Positions 51,686-60,591 are shown, numbered from the stretch's first letter. The stretch is DNA of 64,000 nucleotides from JAVBNA01 sp031551875 (GCA_031551875.1 JAVBNA010000018.1:17728-81727), one strand, 5' to 3'. Notes: generated from the sequence alone by a model not told the origin. Made by a program: numbers and translations.

Positions 51686-53590
51686 TTACAGAAGGCCAAA
51701 CACCAGCTCGGAATACTGTACCGGGTCGTCCACCGGGAGCCCCGCCATCAAAAGCGCCTGCGTATACAGCACCTCCACGTACTGCGCGGCCTTTGTCTTA
51801 TTGCTCTCATAAAGCGATTCAAGAATCCCGAACAGCCTGTGGCCCGCGTTGAGCTCCAGCAGACGATCGGCCGTAGCGTCCGAATCGGGCTGTACCGCCT
51901 GCAAATACTTCTCCATCTCAAAGGACATGCCGCCCATGGCAGTCAGGCAAACGGGGTTGTTTTTAAGCTTCTGCGAAATTTTGACCTCCTTGACGCGGTC
52001 GCCCAGTGTCTCCTTGACAAATGCGAGCAAATCCTTGCTCTCCCTCTCTTTTTTTTCAGCGTCCTTCTTTTTCTTGGCGTCGATCAGATCAGGGTCGTCG
52101 CTGTTGCACGATTTGAACTCCTTCTCCTCATAGGTGCGCATGATCTGCGCGGCGAATTCATCCACCTCGTCGGTAAAGTAGAGAATCTCATAGCCCTTCT
52201 CGCGCAGCAGTTCGGTCTGCGGCAGCGCGGCGATGCGCTTGACGCTCTCGCCGGTGGCAAAGTAAATGTACTTCTGGTCGGCCTGCATACGCGACACATA
52301 CTCCGAAAGGGTGGTCAGCCCCTCGCCCGCCGACGACTTAAACAGCAGCAGATCCTGCAAGAGCTCCTTGTGCATACCGAACTCAGACGCGACGCCGTAT
52401 TTGAGCTGGATGCCGAAACTCTTATAGAACAGCTCGTACTCCTCGCGGGCGTTGTCCAGCATCTTTTTCAGTTCGTTTTTGATCTTCTTCTCAATGTTCG
52501 CCGCGATTGTTTTCAGTTCACGGCTGTGCTGGAGCATTTCGCGCGAGATGTTAAGCGACAGGTCGGGCGAATCCACCACGCCGCGTATAAACCGAAAGTG
52601 CTCAGGCAAGAGATCCTCGCAACGATCCATGATCATCACGCCGCTCGAATAGAGCTGGAGTCCCCGTTTGTAGTCGCGGGTAAAATAGTCATAAGAGGTT
52701 TTGCGCGGAATGAACAGGAGCGCCTTATAGCTGACCACGCCCTCCGCGTCCACATGGATATGCCGAAGCGGCTTTTCCATGTCAAAAAACTTCTCCTGGT
52801 AAAAGCTGTTGTAGTCCTCGTCGGTCAGCTCAGATTTGTTGCGCTGCCACACCGGAATCATGCTGTTGAGGGTGACGCGTTCGGTCTTTTTCCGCTTGCC
52901 CTTGGGGTCGTCCTCCTCGTCATAGACCTCCTTGTCCATGCGGATGGGATAGCGGATGTAGTCGGAGTATTTCTTGACCAGCCCTTCCACCGAATAGCCC
53001 TCCAGGAAACGGCTGTAGTCCTCCTCCTCGGCGTCGGGTTTGATGTGCAGGATGACGTCGGTGCCCGCCGCGCTGCGCTGCGCCTCGGAAATTGAATAGC
53101 CGTCCACGCCCTCGCTTTCCCAGAGCAGGGCTTCCTCGCTCCCGAACGCGCGTGTAATCACCTGTACGTTGTCCGCCACCATAAAGGCCGAATAAAAGCC
53201 CACGCCAAACTGGCCGATGATGTCGATGGGCACCTCTTCCCCGCCGGCTTCCTCCTTGCCTTCCGGCTTGCCCATGCGGCTCTTGAAGTCGAGCGAGCCG
53301 CTCTTCGCAATGGTACCCAGGTTATTTTCGAGTTCCTCCCTGGTCATACCGATGCCGTTATCGCTGACCTTGAGTATACGGTTTTCCTTGTCAAGTGTGA
53401 TGTCGATCGCAAAGTCCTCACGGCTGAGACCCACGCTCTGGTCGGTCAGCGACAGGTAACACAGCTTGTCCAGCGCGTCGCTTGCGTTGGAGATGATCTC
53501 GCGCAGGAAAATTTCCTTGTGCGTATAAATAGAGTGGATCATCAGATCCAAAAGACGTTTGGATTCGGCCTTAAATGCTTGCTTACTCAT
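51686..53590 (-). CDS. htpG: Chaperone protein HtpG (Hsp90)
   Basis: A 634-residue Hsp90. ATP-binding domain with IYTHKEIFLREIISNASDAL, VSDNGIGMTREELENNLGTI and IGQFGVGFYSAFMVAD; middle domain with LYSSGVMIMDRCEDLLPEHF and VDSPDLSLNISREMLQ; C-terminal dimerisation region. Length normal. No CIRCE site is seen at its promoter, so it is probably not HrcA-controlled. Confidence 0.97.
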   Translation of the reverse strand: MSKQAFKAESKRLLDLMIHSIYTHKEIFLREIISNASDALDKLCYLSLTDQSVGLSREDFAIDITLDKENRILKVSDNGIGMTREELENNLGTIAKSGSLDFKSRMGKPEGKEEAGGEEVPIDIIGQFGVGFYSAFMVADNVQVITRAFGSEEALLWESEGVDGYSISEAQRSAAGTDVILHIKPDAEEEDYSRFLEGYSVEGLVKKYSDYIRYPIRMDKEVYDEEDDPKGKRKKTERVTLNSMIPVWQRNKSELTDEDYNSFYQEKFFDMEKPLRHIHVDAEGVVSYKALLFIPRKTSYDYFTRDYKRGLQLYSSGVMIMDRCEDLLPEHFRFIRGVVDSPDLSLNISREMLQHSRELKTIAANIEKKIKNELKKMLDNAREEYELFYKSFGIQLKYGVASEFGMHKELLQDLLLFKSSAGEGLTTLSEYVSRMQADQKYIYFATGESVKRIAALPQTELLREKGYEILYFTDEVDEFAAQIMRTYEEKEFKSCNSDDPDLIDAKKKKDAEKKERESKDLLAFVKETLGDRVKEVKISQKLKNNPVCLTAMGGMSFEMEKYLQAVQPDSDATADRLLELNAGHRLFGILESLYESNKTKAAQYVEVLYTQALLMAGLPVDDPVQYSELVFGLL

Positions 53591-53630
53591 GACAGTTCGC
53601 CCTTTCTTTTGCTATTCTTTTTAAATAATA

Positions 53631-53659
53631 AGTATAGCAAATTTTTCTTAACATGGCAA
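53631..53659 (-). promoter_or_regulatory. Promoter of htpG
   Basis: Minus strand TTGCCA (53654-53659), 17-base spacer, TATACT (53631-53636), about 40 bases upstream of the start. The rest of the 313-base gap 53591-53903 holds the divergent promoter at 53837-53865 and A+T-rich sequence in which I see no other gene. Confidence 0.8.
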
Positions 53660-53836
53660 GGTTTTGGATCTAAAAATCGCGCTGACTTCATGAAAAGAAG
53701 GTCAGCCCGACTTATTGTGACGTTAGACTTATACGCCAAGACGGCGGTTTATACAAATCCCATTGTATGCGATTAATGTATCTGAAATTTAATTAAAAAT
53801 TTTGGCATATAAAGACAAAAATGTCGAAAATAAATC

Positions 53837-53865
53837 TGGACGTGATTCAAAAATCATGATATAAT
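53837..53865 (+). promoter_or_regulatory. Promoter of the partner-switching cluster
   Basis: TGGACG (53837-53842), 17-base spacer and perfect TATAAT (53860-53865), 39 bases ahead of the first start codon. It looks like a housekeeping promoter, not an alternative-sigma one. Confidence 0.7.
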
Positions 53866-53903
53866 ATAGAGCAATATCCAATATGTTGGGAGAAAGCATC
53901 CGA

Positions 53904-54305
53904 ATGAATGAAATAACAATCAACGCAGCACAAGACAATTTGGATCAGGTTCTCGGCTTTGTGGAAGAGCGCATGCAAAAGGAAGATTACCCGGTTAAAA
54001 CGATCCTGCAGACCGCGCTTGCGGTCGAGGAAGTGTTTGTGAACATTGCAAAGTACGCCTATACACCCCGGAGCGGTGTTGCGACCATTCGCGTTTCCGC
54101 CCTGCCGGATCGGTTTTGCATTGAGTTTTCTGACACAGGGATTCCCTATAACCCTCTTGAAAAAAAGGATGCAAACATTACGCTGACCGCCGAACAGCGG
54201 CAGATCGGCGGGCTGGGTATACTCATGACCAAAAAGCTCATGGATGAGGTACACTATCAGTTTTCCGAGGGCAAAAACATTCTGACACTCATAAAAAACA
54301 AATAG
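53904..54305 (+). CDS. RsbW/SpoIIAB-like serine-protein kinase (anti-sigma-type HATPase)
   Basis: A 133-residue stand-alone HATPase_c_2 protein. The N-box is complete (VEEVFVNIAKYAY: Glu43 and Asn47), G1 is FSDTGIPYNP (Asp77) and G2 is QIGGLGILM near 100, so it should bind ATP and phosphorylate a STAS partner. That partner is encoded 13 bases downstream. ATG at 53904 is chosen for the GGGAG ahead of it; an upstream ATG at 53883 has none. In known systems such kinases sequester a sigma factor; none is encoded here. Confidence 0.9.
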   Translation: MNEITINAAQDNLDQVLGFVEERMQKEDYPVKTILQTALAVEEVFVNIAKYAYTPRSGVATIRVSALPDRFCIEFSDTGIPYNPLEKKDANITLTAEQRQIGGLGILMTKKLMDEVHYQFSEGKNILTLIKNK

Positions 54306-54318
54306 GAGGATTCACATC

Positions 54319-54618
54319 ATGACCATCAACAAAACAAAAGACGCCGGTACACTGACCCTTTCGCTGGAGGGCCGTCTGGACACAAACACCGCCCCCGAGC
54401 TTGAAAGCGCGTTCCAGGCGGATGCCACGGACACCAAAACGACCGTGCTCGATCTGGCACAGCTGGTTTACCTGTCCAGCGCAGGTCTGCGCGTGATTCT
54501 GGCGATGCAGAAGAAAATGAATGCGCAGGACGGCGCCATGGTCGTAAAAAACGTCAATGAGACAATCATGGAGGTCTTTGATATCACCGGTTTTTCCGAC
54601 ATTTTGACCATTGAATAA
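54319..54618 (+). CDS. RsbV/SpoIIAA-like STAS-domain anti-sigma factor antagonist
   Basis: A 99-residue single STAS domain: LTLSLEGRLDTNTAPELESA, then TVLDLAQLVYLSSAGLRVIL, in which the Ser53-Ser54 pair is the phosphorylation site region, and VVKNVNETIMEVFDITGFSDIL at the end. In its family the unphosphorylated form binds and inhibits the kinase. GGAGG ribosome site. It overlaps or abuts the transporter gene downstream. Confidence 0.93.
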   Translation: MTINKTKDAGTLTLSLEGRLDTNTAPELESAFQADATDTKTTVLDLAQLVYLSSAGLRVILAMQKKMNAQDGAMVVKNVNETIMEVFDITGFSDILTIE

Positions 54619-54631
54619 TTTAAAAGGACCC

Positions 54632-56401
54632 ATGGATCTGAACCATAATTTTATCAGAACCACCTATTCCAAATATCTGATCACCTCAATGCTTGCGATT
54701 CTGGGCAGCGTGGTCGGACAGATGGGCAACAACATACTTGTCGGAAACCTGCTTGGTGTGGAAGCACTATCGGTGCCCGGCATAACACTGCCTATCCACT
54801 ACATCTTTGCCACGCTGGGCGCGCTGTTCGGGATCGGCGGCATGGCCTTATGTGCACAGCTGACCGGCAAAAACAAGCCACACCGGCTGAGGGAAGCCTT
54901 TACACTGGTCTATGTCCTGATCTCGGTGACCGCGCTTGTTCTCTCTGTCCTGCTGATGCTGAATTTGGATCGTGTAGTGACGCTTCTGGGCACAGCGCCC
55001 GAGATGGTTTCAGAGGTCAGACAATACGCTGCAGTGACCATTCTCTGCGGCGTATTTAATATGGGCGTTTATCCCGCCTTTCACCTGCTGCGTCTGGACG
55101 GGCGCACCTGGCTTGCGGTGCTTGTCTTTGCGGCGATGGCCGTGGTCACCGTTGGGCTGGATGTCCTGCTCATCTCAGTACTGCACATGGGCGTCCTCGG
55201 CGCCGCGCTTGCCTATGGCGGCGGACTTTTTGCCGCGAGCGTGCTGGGGGTGCTGCTGCTTACGCTGAAGGGACGCACATTCCGGTGGACGCGGCTCAGC
55301 GCCTACTCTCTGAAGCTTGTCGGCAGGCTTTTTCGGATCGGCAGCCCCAGCGCCATGGAAAACCTGTGCATTCTGCTCAAGGTTTTCGTGCTGAATCTGA
55401 TGCTGAGCGGCTTCGGCGTTGCGGCGCTTTCCGCATTCAACGTTGTCAATTCTCTGACCTCCTTTGCCTTCATTTTCATTGCGGGGGTATCGGGCTCCAT
55501 CATGCCTTTTGCGGGCGTGCTGTACACGGAAAAGGACATTGCCAGCTTGAAGCAGCTTCTTAAAATTGCCTTTATGCGCGGGCTTGCCATGAGCAGCGGC
55601 TTCACCTTTGTGTGCATTGTCTTTGCCGCGCCTATCTCGGGCTTTTTCGGCATAACTGGGGCGCAGGCGCTTTCTTTTTCAGTGCCTGCCGTCATTTGTT
55701 TTTCTGTCGGACTGATCCCGTTCATGATCAACAGTATTTTGATTTGCCTGTACCAGTGCACCGGTCGTGCGCTGGAGGCCAATGTCCTGACCGCCCTGCG
55801 CGGCTTCCTGTTCGTGGTCTCCTTTGCGCTGCTCCTGCTGAAACCTCTGGGCGCGTTCGGCGTGTGGCACAGCTTTTGGATCGGCGACCTCGCAGCCCTT
55901 CTTGTTGCGGCGGCCTGGGCTTATCTCAGCCGGCGCAAAAACCTCAGCCTTTCCCGGCTGACGCTTTTGGATGAGCAGGTGGAAGCAGAGGGAAAGTTCC
56001 TGGCCTTTTCTGTGGCGGCCAATCGGGCTTCCATCGCGAAATGCGCCGAAACGATCACGGAATTCTGCGAGAACAACGAGTTGTCCATGAAACGAACCAC
56101 AGCCATTTCCCTTGCCATAGAAGAGTTTCTGCTGCTCATCCTCGAGAAAAATGAAAAAGACCCGAATTTTTCAGTCCGCATCCTGGTGCTGCACGAAGTA
56201 GCCGTGCTGCGCATCCGGGACTCCGGCGTAGTGTTTGACCCGGTGGAATATTATGAAGAGGCAAACGCCGCAGGCGCGGAGGGGCTTACCATGCTGGAGG
56301 ACATGCAGGACACGCTCGGGATCAAACTCGTGCTGGGCATGGCGGACACAGTAAACTATCAGCAAACGTTTGGAGCCAACAATCTCACCATTGTCTTATA
56401 A
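54632..56401 (+). CDS. MATE-family transporter fused to a degenerate RsbW-like ATPase domain
   Basis: A 589-residue fusion. Residues ~10-434 form a twelve-helix MATE transporter (opening YSKYLITSMLAILGSVVGQM; second half from FRIGSPSAMENLCILLKV near 234), similar to drug or metabolite/cation antiporters. After a short basic linker, ~455-589 is an HATPase_c_2 domain: LAIEEFLLLILEKNE (Glu kept, but the N-box Asn is Leu502), G1 RDSGVVFDPVEYY (Asp530 kept) and a shortened G2, AGAEGLTML. ATP binding or kinase activity is therefore doubtful. Start ATG at 54632 with AAAAGGA close upstream; a TTG at 54611 is an alternative. Next to the RsbV/RsbW pair. Confidence 0.9.
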   Translation: MDLNHNFIRTTYSKYLITSMLAILGSVVGQMGNNILVGNLLGVEALSVPGITLPIHYIFATLGALFGIGGMALCAQLTGKNKPHRLREAFTLVYVLISVTALVLSVLLMLNLDRVVTLLGTAPEMVSEVRQYAAVTILCGVFNMGVYPAFHLLRLDGRTWLAVLVFAAMAVVTVGLDVLLISVLHMGVLGAALAYGGGLFAASVLGVLLLTLKGRTFRWTRLSAYSLKLVGRLFRIGSPSAMENLCILLKVFVLNLMLSGFGVAALSAFNVVNSLTSFAFIFIAGVSGSIMPFAGVLYTEKDIASLKQLLKIAFMRGLAMSSGFTFVCIVFAAPISGFFGITGAQALSFSVPAVICFSVGLIPFMINSILICLYQCTGRALEANVLTALRGFLFVVSFALLLLKPLGAFGVWHSFWIGDLAALLVAAAWAYLSRRKNLSLSRLTLLDEQVEAEGKFLAFSVAANRASIAKCAETITEFCENNELSMKRTTAISLAIEEFLLLILEKNEKDPNFSVRILVLHEVAVLRIRDSGVVFDPVEYYEEANAAGAEGLTMLEDMQDTLGIKLVLGMADTVNYQQTFGANNLTIVL

Positions 56402-56429
56402 TCGCCTTACGAAAGGGATGTACCATACG

Positions 56430-57182
56430 ATGCAGAACTTAAACACACTCCCCTACCTATTCACTGCTGAGCTTTCCGCATCCACACTCACATTCGGCCT
56501 CGCAAAAGAGCGCGACGCCGCCCGTCTGGCTGAGCTGTACAAAAATGTACACATCGGCAGAAACAATTACAAGACTCGTCTGGATCCCGAATCCCCGGAA
56601 AATTTTCGGGCATGCGGCGGCATGTTTTTAATCCCCGATCAAAATGAGATTGAAAAGATCATACAAAGCGAGCGTTCCCTGTTTGCCGTTGCCCGGCTGG
56701 ACGGGGAAATTTTTGCGTCTCTCTGGGTCTCTCTGCACGACCCGTCCTTTTCTTCGTTCCGTCCGCCGGATGTGGCGCTGCGCAACGCCATAGACGACGA
56801 AAGAGTCCTGTATCTGAGAGAAATTGTCGTCGCAAGGGAATGCATTGATCAAAAAATCCCCATGCTTTTTAACTACACCCTGTTTCAGCTCATGCAGCAG
56901 TTTGGATACACCCATTCGGTCGCCGAGGTTTATAAGCTGGATTCCTATTTCGACGGCTCAAACCATGTTGTCAATCTCTTCAACGAGCGGAGCTTTCAGG
57001 CGATCCTCTCATCGGGCGGACGGGCTGTGGGCACATTGCCGCGCAAAATTCTGAAGGCCGATGGGTTCATGGCGCAAATTTCCTCCACTGCGGTGTGGTT
57101 TGAGCATGAAACCGTTTTACCCATTCTGGAAAACAAATTAACTCACAGTCAAATTCTTGTTCAGAGAGGGGTTTTGTCGTGA
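56430..57182 (+). CDS. GNAT-like protein of the partner-switching cluster
   Basis: A 250-residue protein of uncertain family. It shows GNAT-like features: LAKERDAARLAELYKNVHIG near 25, a strand-turn LYLREIVVARECIDQKIPML with a helix FNYTLFQLMQQFGYTHSVAE, then YKLDSYFDG. The pyrophosphate-binding R/Q-x-x-G-x-G loop is not canonical (VARECIDQKIP). The C-terminal ~60 residues are not recognised. Start 56430 chosen because AAAGGG lies 12 bases upstream; its stop overlaps the phosphatase start as GTGA. Between transporter and phosphatase, so probably part of the same system. Confidence 0.6.
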   Translation: MQNLNTLPYLFTAELSASTLTFGLAKERDAARLAELYKNVHIGRNNYKTRLDPESPENFRACGGMFLIPDQNEIEKIIQSERSLFAVARLDGEIFASLWVSLHDPSFSSFRPPDVALRNAIDDERVLYLREIVVARECIDQKIPMLFNYTLFQLMQQFGYTHSVAEVYKLDSYFDGSNHVVNLFNERSFQAILSSGGRAVGTLPRKILKADGFMAQISSTAVWFEHETVLPILENKLTHSQILVQRGVLS

Positions 57183-59278
57183 AGCGGCATATCCGGACCA
57201 AATTGATGCAGGCATTTTTGGGGATATCGGTAACCAGCATGGTGATCGCGGGCGTGGCTGCGGGCATCACGCTGATGAACATCCACAATGTGGCGCTGGA
57301 CAGCAACACGGCCATCGGGCAAAACGCGGCTGATAGTAGTGAAAAATCCCTGATCGGTCAGGCGGTTCTCAACATGAAGGACCTGTCCGGGGTCAAGGCG
57401 GAGCTGATTGAATCGAGCCTGCAGGACACCGCCGACAATTTAAGGGAAATCCGTTCGTACATCAACTACATGTACACTCATCAGGATGAATTCAAGCCGG
57501 TTCACTATACGGTCGCGAGCGAGGTGCCTGCCGGACAGCTGTCGCTTCAGTGGTGTCTTGCGTCCGAAGCCATTTCCTTTCCCGCCGTGGAGAAGGAAAT
57601 TTTCCTGCACGGCAACATGAAACGGCTTTACAGCTCGGTTATGGGGATCAATCCGAATGTGTCAACCTTCTATTTTTCCTCTGAAAGCGGCATCTCCGTT
57701 GGATTTGACGCCTCGCCCGAAGGGAAGCCGCCCTACTATGACGGGCGGGACGCAAACTGGTATAAGAACGCCAGGGATACCGGCGGTCTCAACATATCGG
57801 ACACCTATCAGGACGCGTTCGGACGCGGGCTGACAATCTCCATGTCCCTCCCCTGCTACGGCGAAAACCACACGTTTGTCGGCGTTGTCGGGCTGGATAT
57901 TTTGATCGAGGATCTCAACGAGGACGCCCAAAAGACAACCGTGCTTGAGGACGGCTATGCGATGCTGATCGGCGCGGGCAAAAAGATCATTTCCGCGCCC
58001 GGTCTGACCGAGGACAATCAAAACGACTTGACCGCCTTTTTGGGCAGCAGTGCAAACCATATCTATGACCAGATGCAAAAGGATCCGAACGGCGTAAGCC
58101 TGACCGAACTGAACGGCAAAACAATCTACGTCGTATGGGCCTCCATCCCGCTGACCGACTGGAACTATGTTCTGATGGTGCCTTATGACAATATCGTTGC
58201 CCCCGCCAAAGATAGCAAGGACGCCATCCATGCCCTTTCAGACGCGACCGCAGAGGATATGCAGCAGCAGATGACGGTCGGCACCCTGGTGTTTGCGGCA
58301 CTGTTTTTACTCATTGTCTTGGTGGTTGTCTATATTTCAATGCGGCTGTCCAAGGCGATCACCAAACCCATCTCAACCCTCAATGACGAGATCCGTCAGG
58401 TCGGCCAGGGCGATCTTGAATATGTGTCCACGATAAAAACCGGCGACGAAATCGAGGAACTCAGCCTTTCGTTTGAAACCATGACGCAGGAGCTGGGGAG
58501 CTACATCCAAAACCTCGCCAGAGTCACGGCAGACAAGGAACGCATTGCTACCGAACTCAGCGTCGCCACCCACATTCAGGCCTCCATGCTCCCCTGCATC
58601 TTCCCACCCTACCCCGACGTGGACGCGTTTGACATCTTTGCCACGATGCGCCCCGCCAAGGAGGTGGGCGGTGACTTCTATGACTTCTTCCTGCTGGACA
58701 ACGACCATCTCGGCGTTGTGATGGCGGATGTTTCGGGCAAGGGCGTCCCGGCGGCGCTGTTTATGGTGATCGCCAAAACACTCATCAAAAACCACGCCCA
58801 GAGCGGCGAGGCGCTGGGAACCATCTTCGCCTCGGTCAATGCACAGCTGTGTGAAAACAATGACATGGGCATGTTTGTCACCGCGTTCATGGGCATCCTG
58901 GAATTCTCCACAGGCAAATTCACCTTTGTCAACGCCGGGCACAACCCGCCGCTCATCCGCCGCGCTGGACAGGGCTATGAATACCTCAAGACCAGGGCGG
59001 GCTTTGTGCTTGCAGGGATGGAGGGCATGAAATACCGCGAGCAGGAAATCACGCTCAGACCCGGCGACCGGATCTACCTGTACACCGACGGCGTGACCGA
59101 GGCCACCGACCTCAATGAAGAGCTGTTCGGCGAGGATCGGCTGGTCGAGGCATTGGATCAAACCGACAGTATTTCACTCCCGGAAATGCTCCCCTACATT
59201 CAGAAAAAGATCGACGACTTTACCACAGGCGCCGAACAGTTTGACGACATCACGATGCTTGTGGTTGAACTCAAATAA
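57179..59278 (+). CDS. Membrane sensor phosphatase: dCache-HAMP-PP2C (RsbU/SpoIIE-like)
   Basis: A 699-residue receptor phosphatase. Transmembrane helix 1 at ~12-34, an extracellular double-Cache domain (~40-365; W194-Y195, Y210, D212 and D240 match positions used in amino-acid/amine-sensing Cache domains, though the usual Arg two residues before the Trp is missing), helix 2 at ~366-388, HAMP to ~445, coiled coil, then PP2C from ~465: KEVGGDFYDFF, MADVSGKGVPAALFM, FVNAGHNPPL, YTDGVTEAT and FDDITMLVVE, with all metal Asp present. It should dephosphorylate the STAS protein. GTG start overlapping the preceding stop. Confidence 0.93.
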   Translation: MKRHIRTKLMQAFLGISVTSMVIAGVAAGITLMNIHNVALDSNTAIGQNAADSSEKSLIGQAVLNMKDLSGVKAELIESSLQDTADNLREIRSYINYMYTHQDEFKPVHYTVASEVPAGQLSLQWCLASEAISFPAVEKEIFLHGNMKRLYSSVMGINPNVSTFYFSSESGISVGFDASPEGKPPYYDGRDANWYKNARDTGGLNISDTYQDAFGRGLTISMSLPCYGENHTFVGVVGLDILIEDLNEDAQKTTVLEDGYAMLIGAGKKIISAPGLTEDNQNDLTAFLGSSANHIYDQMQKDPNGVSLTELNGKTIYVVWASIPLTDWNYVLMVPYDNIVAPAKDSKDAIHALSDATAEDMQQQMTVGTLVFAALFLLIVLVVVYISMRLSKAITKPISTLNDEIRQVGQGDLEYVSTIKTGDEIEELSLSFETMTQELGSYIQNLARVTADKERIATELSVATHIQASMLPCIFPPYPDVDAFDIFATMRPAKEVGGDFYDFFLLDNDHLGVVMADVSGKGVPAALFMVIAKTLIKNHAQSGEALGTIFASVNAQLCENNDMGMFVTAFMGILEFSTGKFTFVNAGHNPPLIRRAGQGYEYLKTRAGFVLAGMEGMKYREQEITLRPGDRIYLYTDGVTEATDLNEELFGEDRLVEALDQTDSISLPEMLPYIQKKIDDFTTGAEQFDDITMLVVELK

Positions 59279-59304
59279 TCAGAAACCGGAAGGATGAAAA
59301 CGAC

Positions 59305-60540
59305 ATGTCCATACTGGAAGAAGCGGCTCGGTGTTTAAAATGCAAGACGGCCAAATGTCAGCAGAACTGCCCCGTACGCACCCACATCCCCCAGATAGTC
59401 TCTCTGTTTGAATCAGGAGATCTCAAGGAGGCGGGCAAGCTCCTATTTGAGAACAACCCCATGTCCGCCATCTGCTCGATCATCTGCCCGCACGAAAACA
59501 ACTGCGCGGGACACTGTATCCGCGGCATCAAAACCGAGCCGGTTGCCTTTTATCAGATCGAACAGTACATATCCGGCTTTTATCTGGATACCTATGAGGT
59601 GAATGTGCCGCCCAAAAACGGCTATAAGGTTGCGGTCATCGGCGCGGGCCCGGCGGGTATCTCCATGAGCATCGTGCTGGCGCTGCGCGGGTTTTCGGTC
59701 ACGTTGCTTGAGGCCAAGGACCAGATCGGCGGCGTGCTGCGGTACGGCATTCCCGAATTCCGCCTGCCCAGAAGGTTGATTGACAAATATGACGATATCC
59801 TTCATAAGTTGGGTGTCAAATTCAAGCCAAACACCTTTGTGGGCTCCAACCTGACCGTGGAGGACATGTTCATCGACGGCTATCACGCGGTTTTCCTCGC
59901 GGTGGGCACCCCCCGTCCCAACCGGCTGGGACTCCTTGGAGAAACGCTGGGACACGTCCACTACGCGATTGATTTCCTCAAGAGCCCCGACGCCTACCGT
60001 CTCGGCCGAAAGGTGGTCGTGGTCGGCGCGGGCAACGTCGCACTGGACGCCGCGCGGGTGGCCTCCAGAAAGGGCGCCGAAGAGGTCATCCTCATCAACA
60101 ACCGCCGCGAGGCTGACATGACCGGCAACATGCACGAGGTCAAAATGGCGGTTGTGGACGGCATCAAATTCCTGCACCAGAAGCAGGTTGTCAAGCTTTC
60201 GGAGGACGGACTTTTGTGCTCGGAGGTTATCGTGACCGAAAACGAGGATGGCAGCGTTACATATGACGATGACTTCACCCAGACCGAAAAAATCACGGCC
60301 GACACGGTGATCATTGCCATCGGGCAGGGGCCGCAAGCGGCTGTGCTGGCTGACACTAAAAACATCGCCACAACAGTCCGGGGACTCTTTGAAGTGGACG
60401 AAAATGGACACACCGACCATCCCGGCGTGTTTGCCGCGGGCGACGTGGTCACCGGCCCTCGGACGGTTGTGGAAGCGGTTGCTTTCACAAAGCGGGCGGC
60501 GGATGAGATTGAAAATTATTGTATGCAGCTCCCGAAATAA
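59305..60540 (+). CDS. GltD-like FAD/NAD(P) oxidoreductase with N-terminal Fe-S domain
   Basis: A 411-residue glutamate-synthase small-subunit-like flavoprotein. The N-terminal Fe-S domain has CLKCKTAKCQQNCPVRTHIP and CSIICPHENNCAGHCIRG; the FAD fold is VAVIGAGPAGISMSIVLALR, the NAD(P) fold VVVVGAGNVALDAARVASR, and the closing flavin motif GVFAAGDVVTGPRTVVEA. No GltB large subunit is next to it, so it likely moves electrons between NAD(P)H and another partner. AGGATGAAAACG upstream. It follows the phosphatase by 26 bases; whether it belongs to that unit is unclear. Confidence 0.9.
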   Translation: MSILEEAARCLKCKTAKCQQNCPVRTHIPQIVSLFESGDLKEAGKLLFENNPMSAICSIICPHENNCAGHCIRGIKTEPVAFYQIEQYISGFYLDTYEVNVPPKNGYKVAVIGAGPAGISMSIVLALRGFSVTLLEAKDQIGGVLRYGIPEFRLPRRLIDKYDDILHKLGVKFKPNTFVGSNLTVEDMFIDGYHAVFLAVGTPRPNRLGLLGETLGHVHYAIDFLKSPDAYRLGRKVVVVGAGNVALDAARVASRKGAEEVILINNRREADMTGNMHEVKMAVVDGIKFLHQKQVVKLSEDGLLCSEVIVTENEDGSVTYDDDFTQTEKITADTVIIAIGQGPQAAVLADTKNIATTVRGLFEVDENGHTDHPGVFAAGDVVTGPRTVVEAVAFTKRAADEIENYCMQLPK

Positions 60541-60547
60541 CGACGCA

Positions 60548-60580
60548 GAAATCCCGGCGGGATACACCCGCCGGGATTTC
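60548..60580. terminator. Bidirectional terminator between convergent genes
   Basis: GAAATCCCGGCGGG (60548-60561) / CCCGCCGGGATTTC (60567-60580), a 14-bp stem with a five-base loop, just after the GltD-like stop and before the hydrogenase stop. Confidence 0.9.
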
Positions 60581-60591
60581 TATGCATATTG

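Noticed and set aside
53660..53836. Imperfect hairpin and possible small gene in the htpG divergent gap
   Set aside because: Only an 85-codon frame without ribosome site and low-complexity A+T-rich content; no conserved feature seen. No CIRCE or CtsR site could be confirmed.
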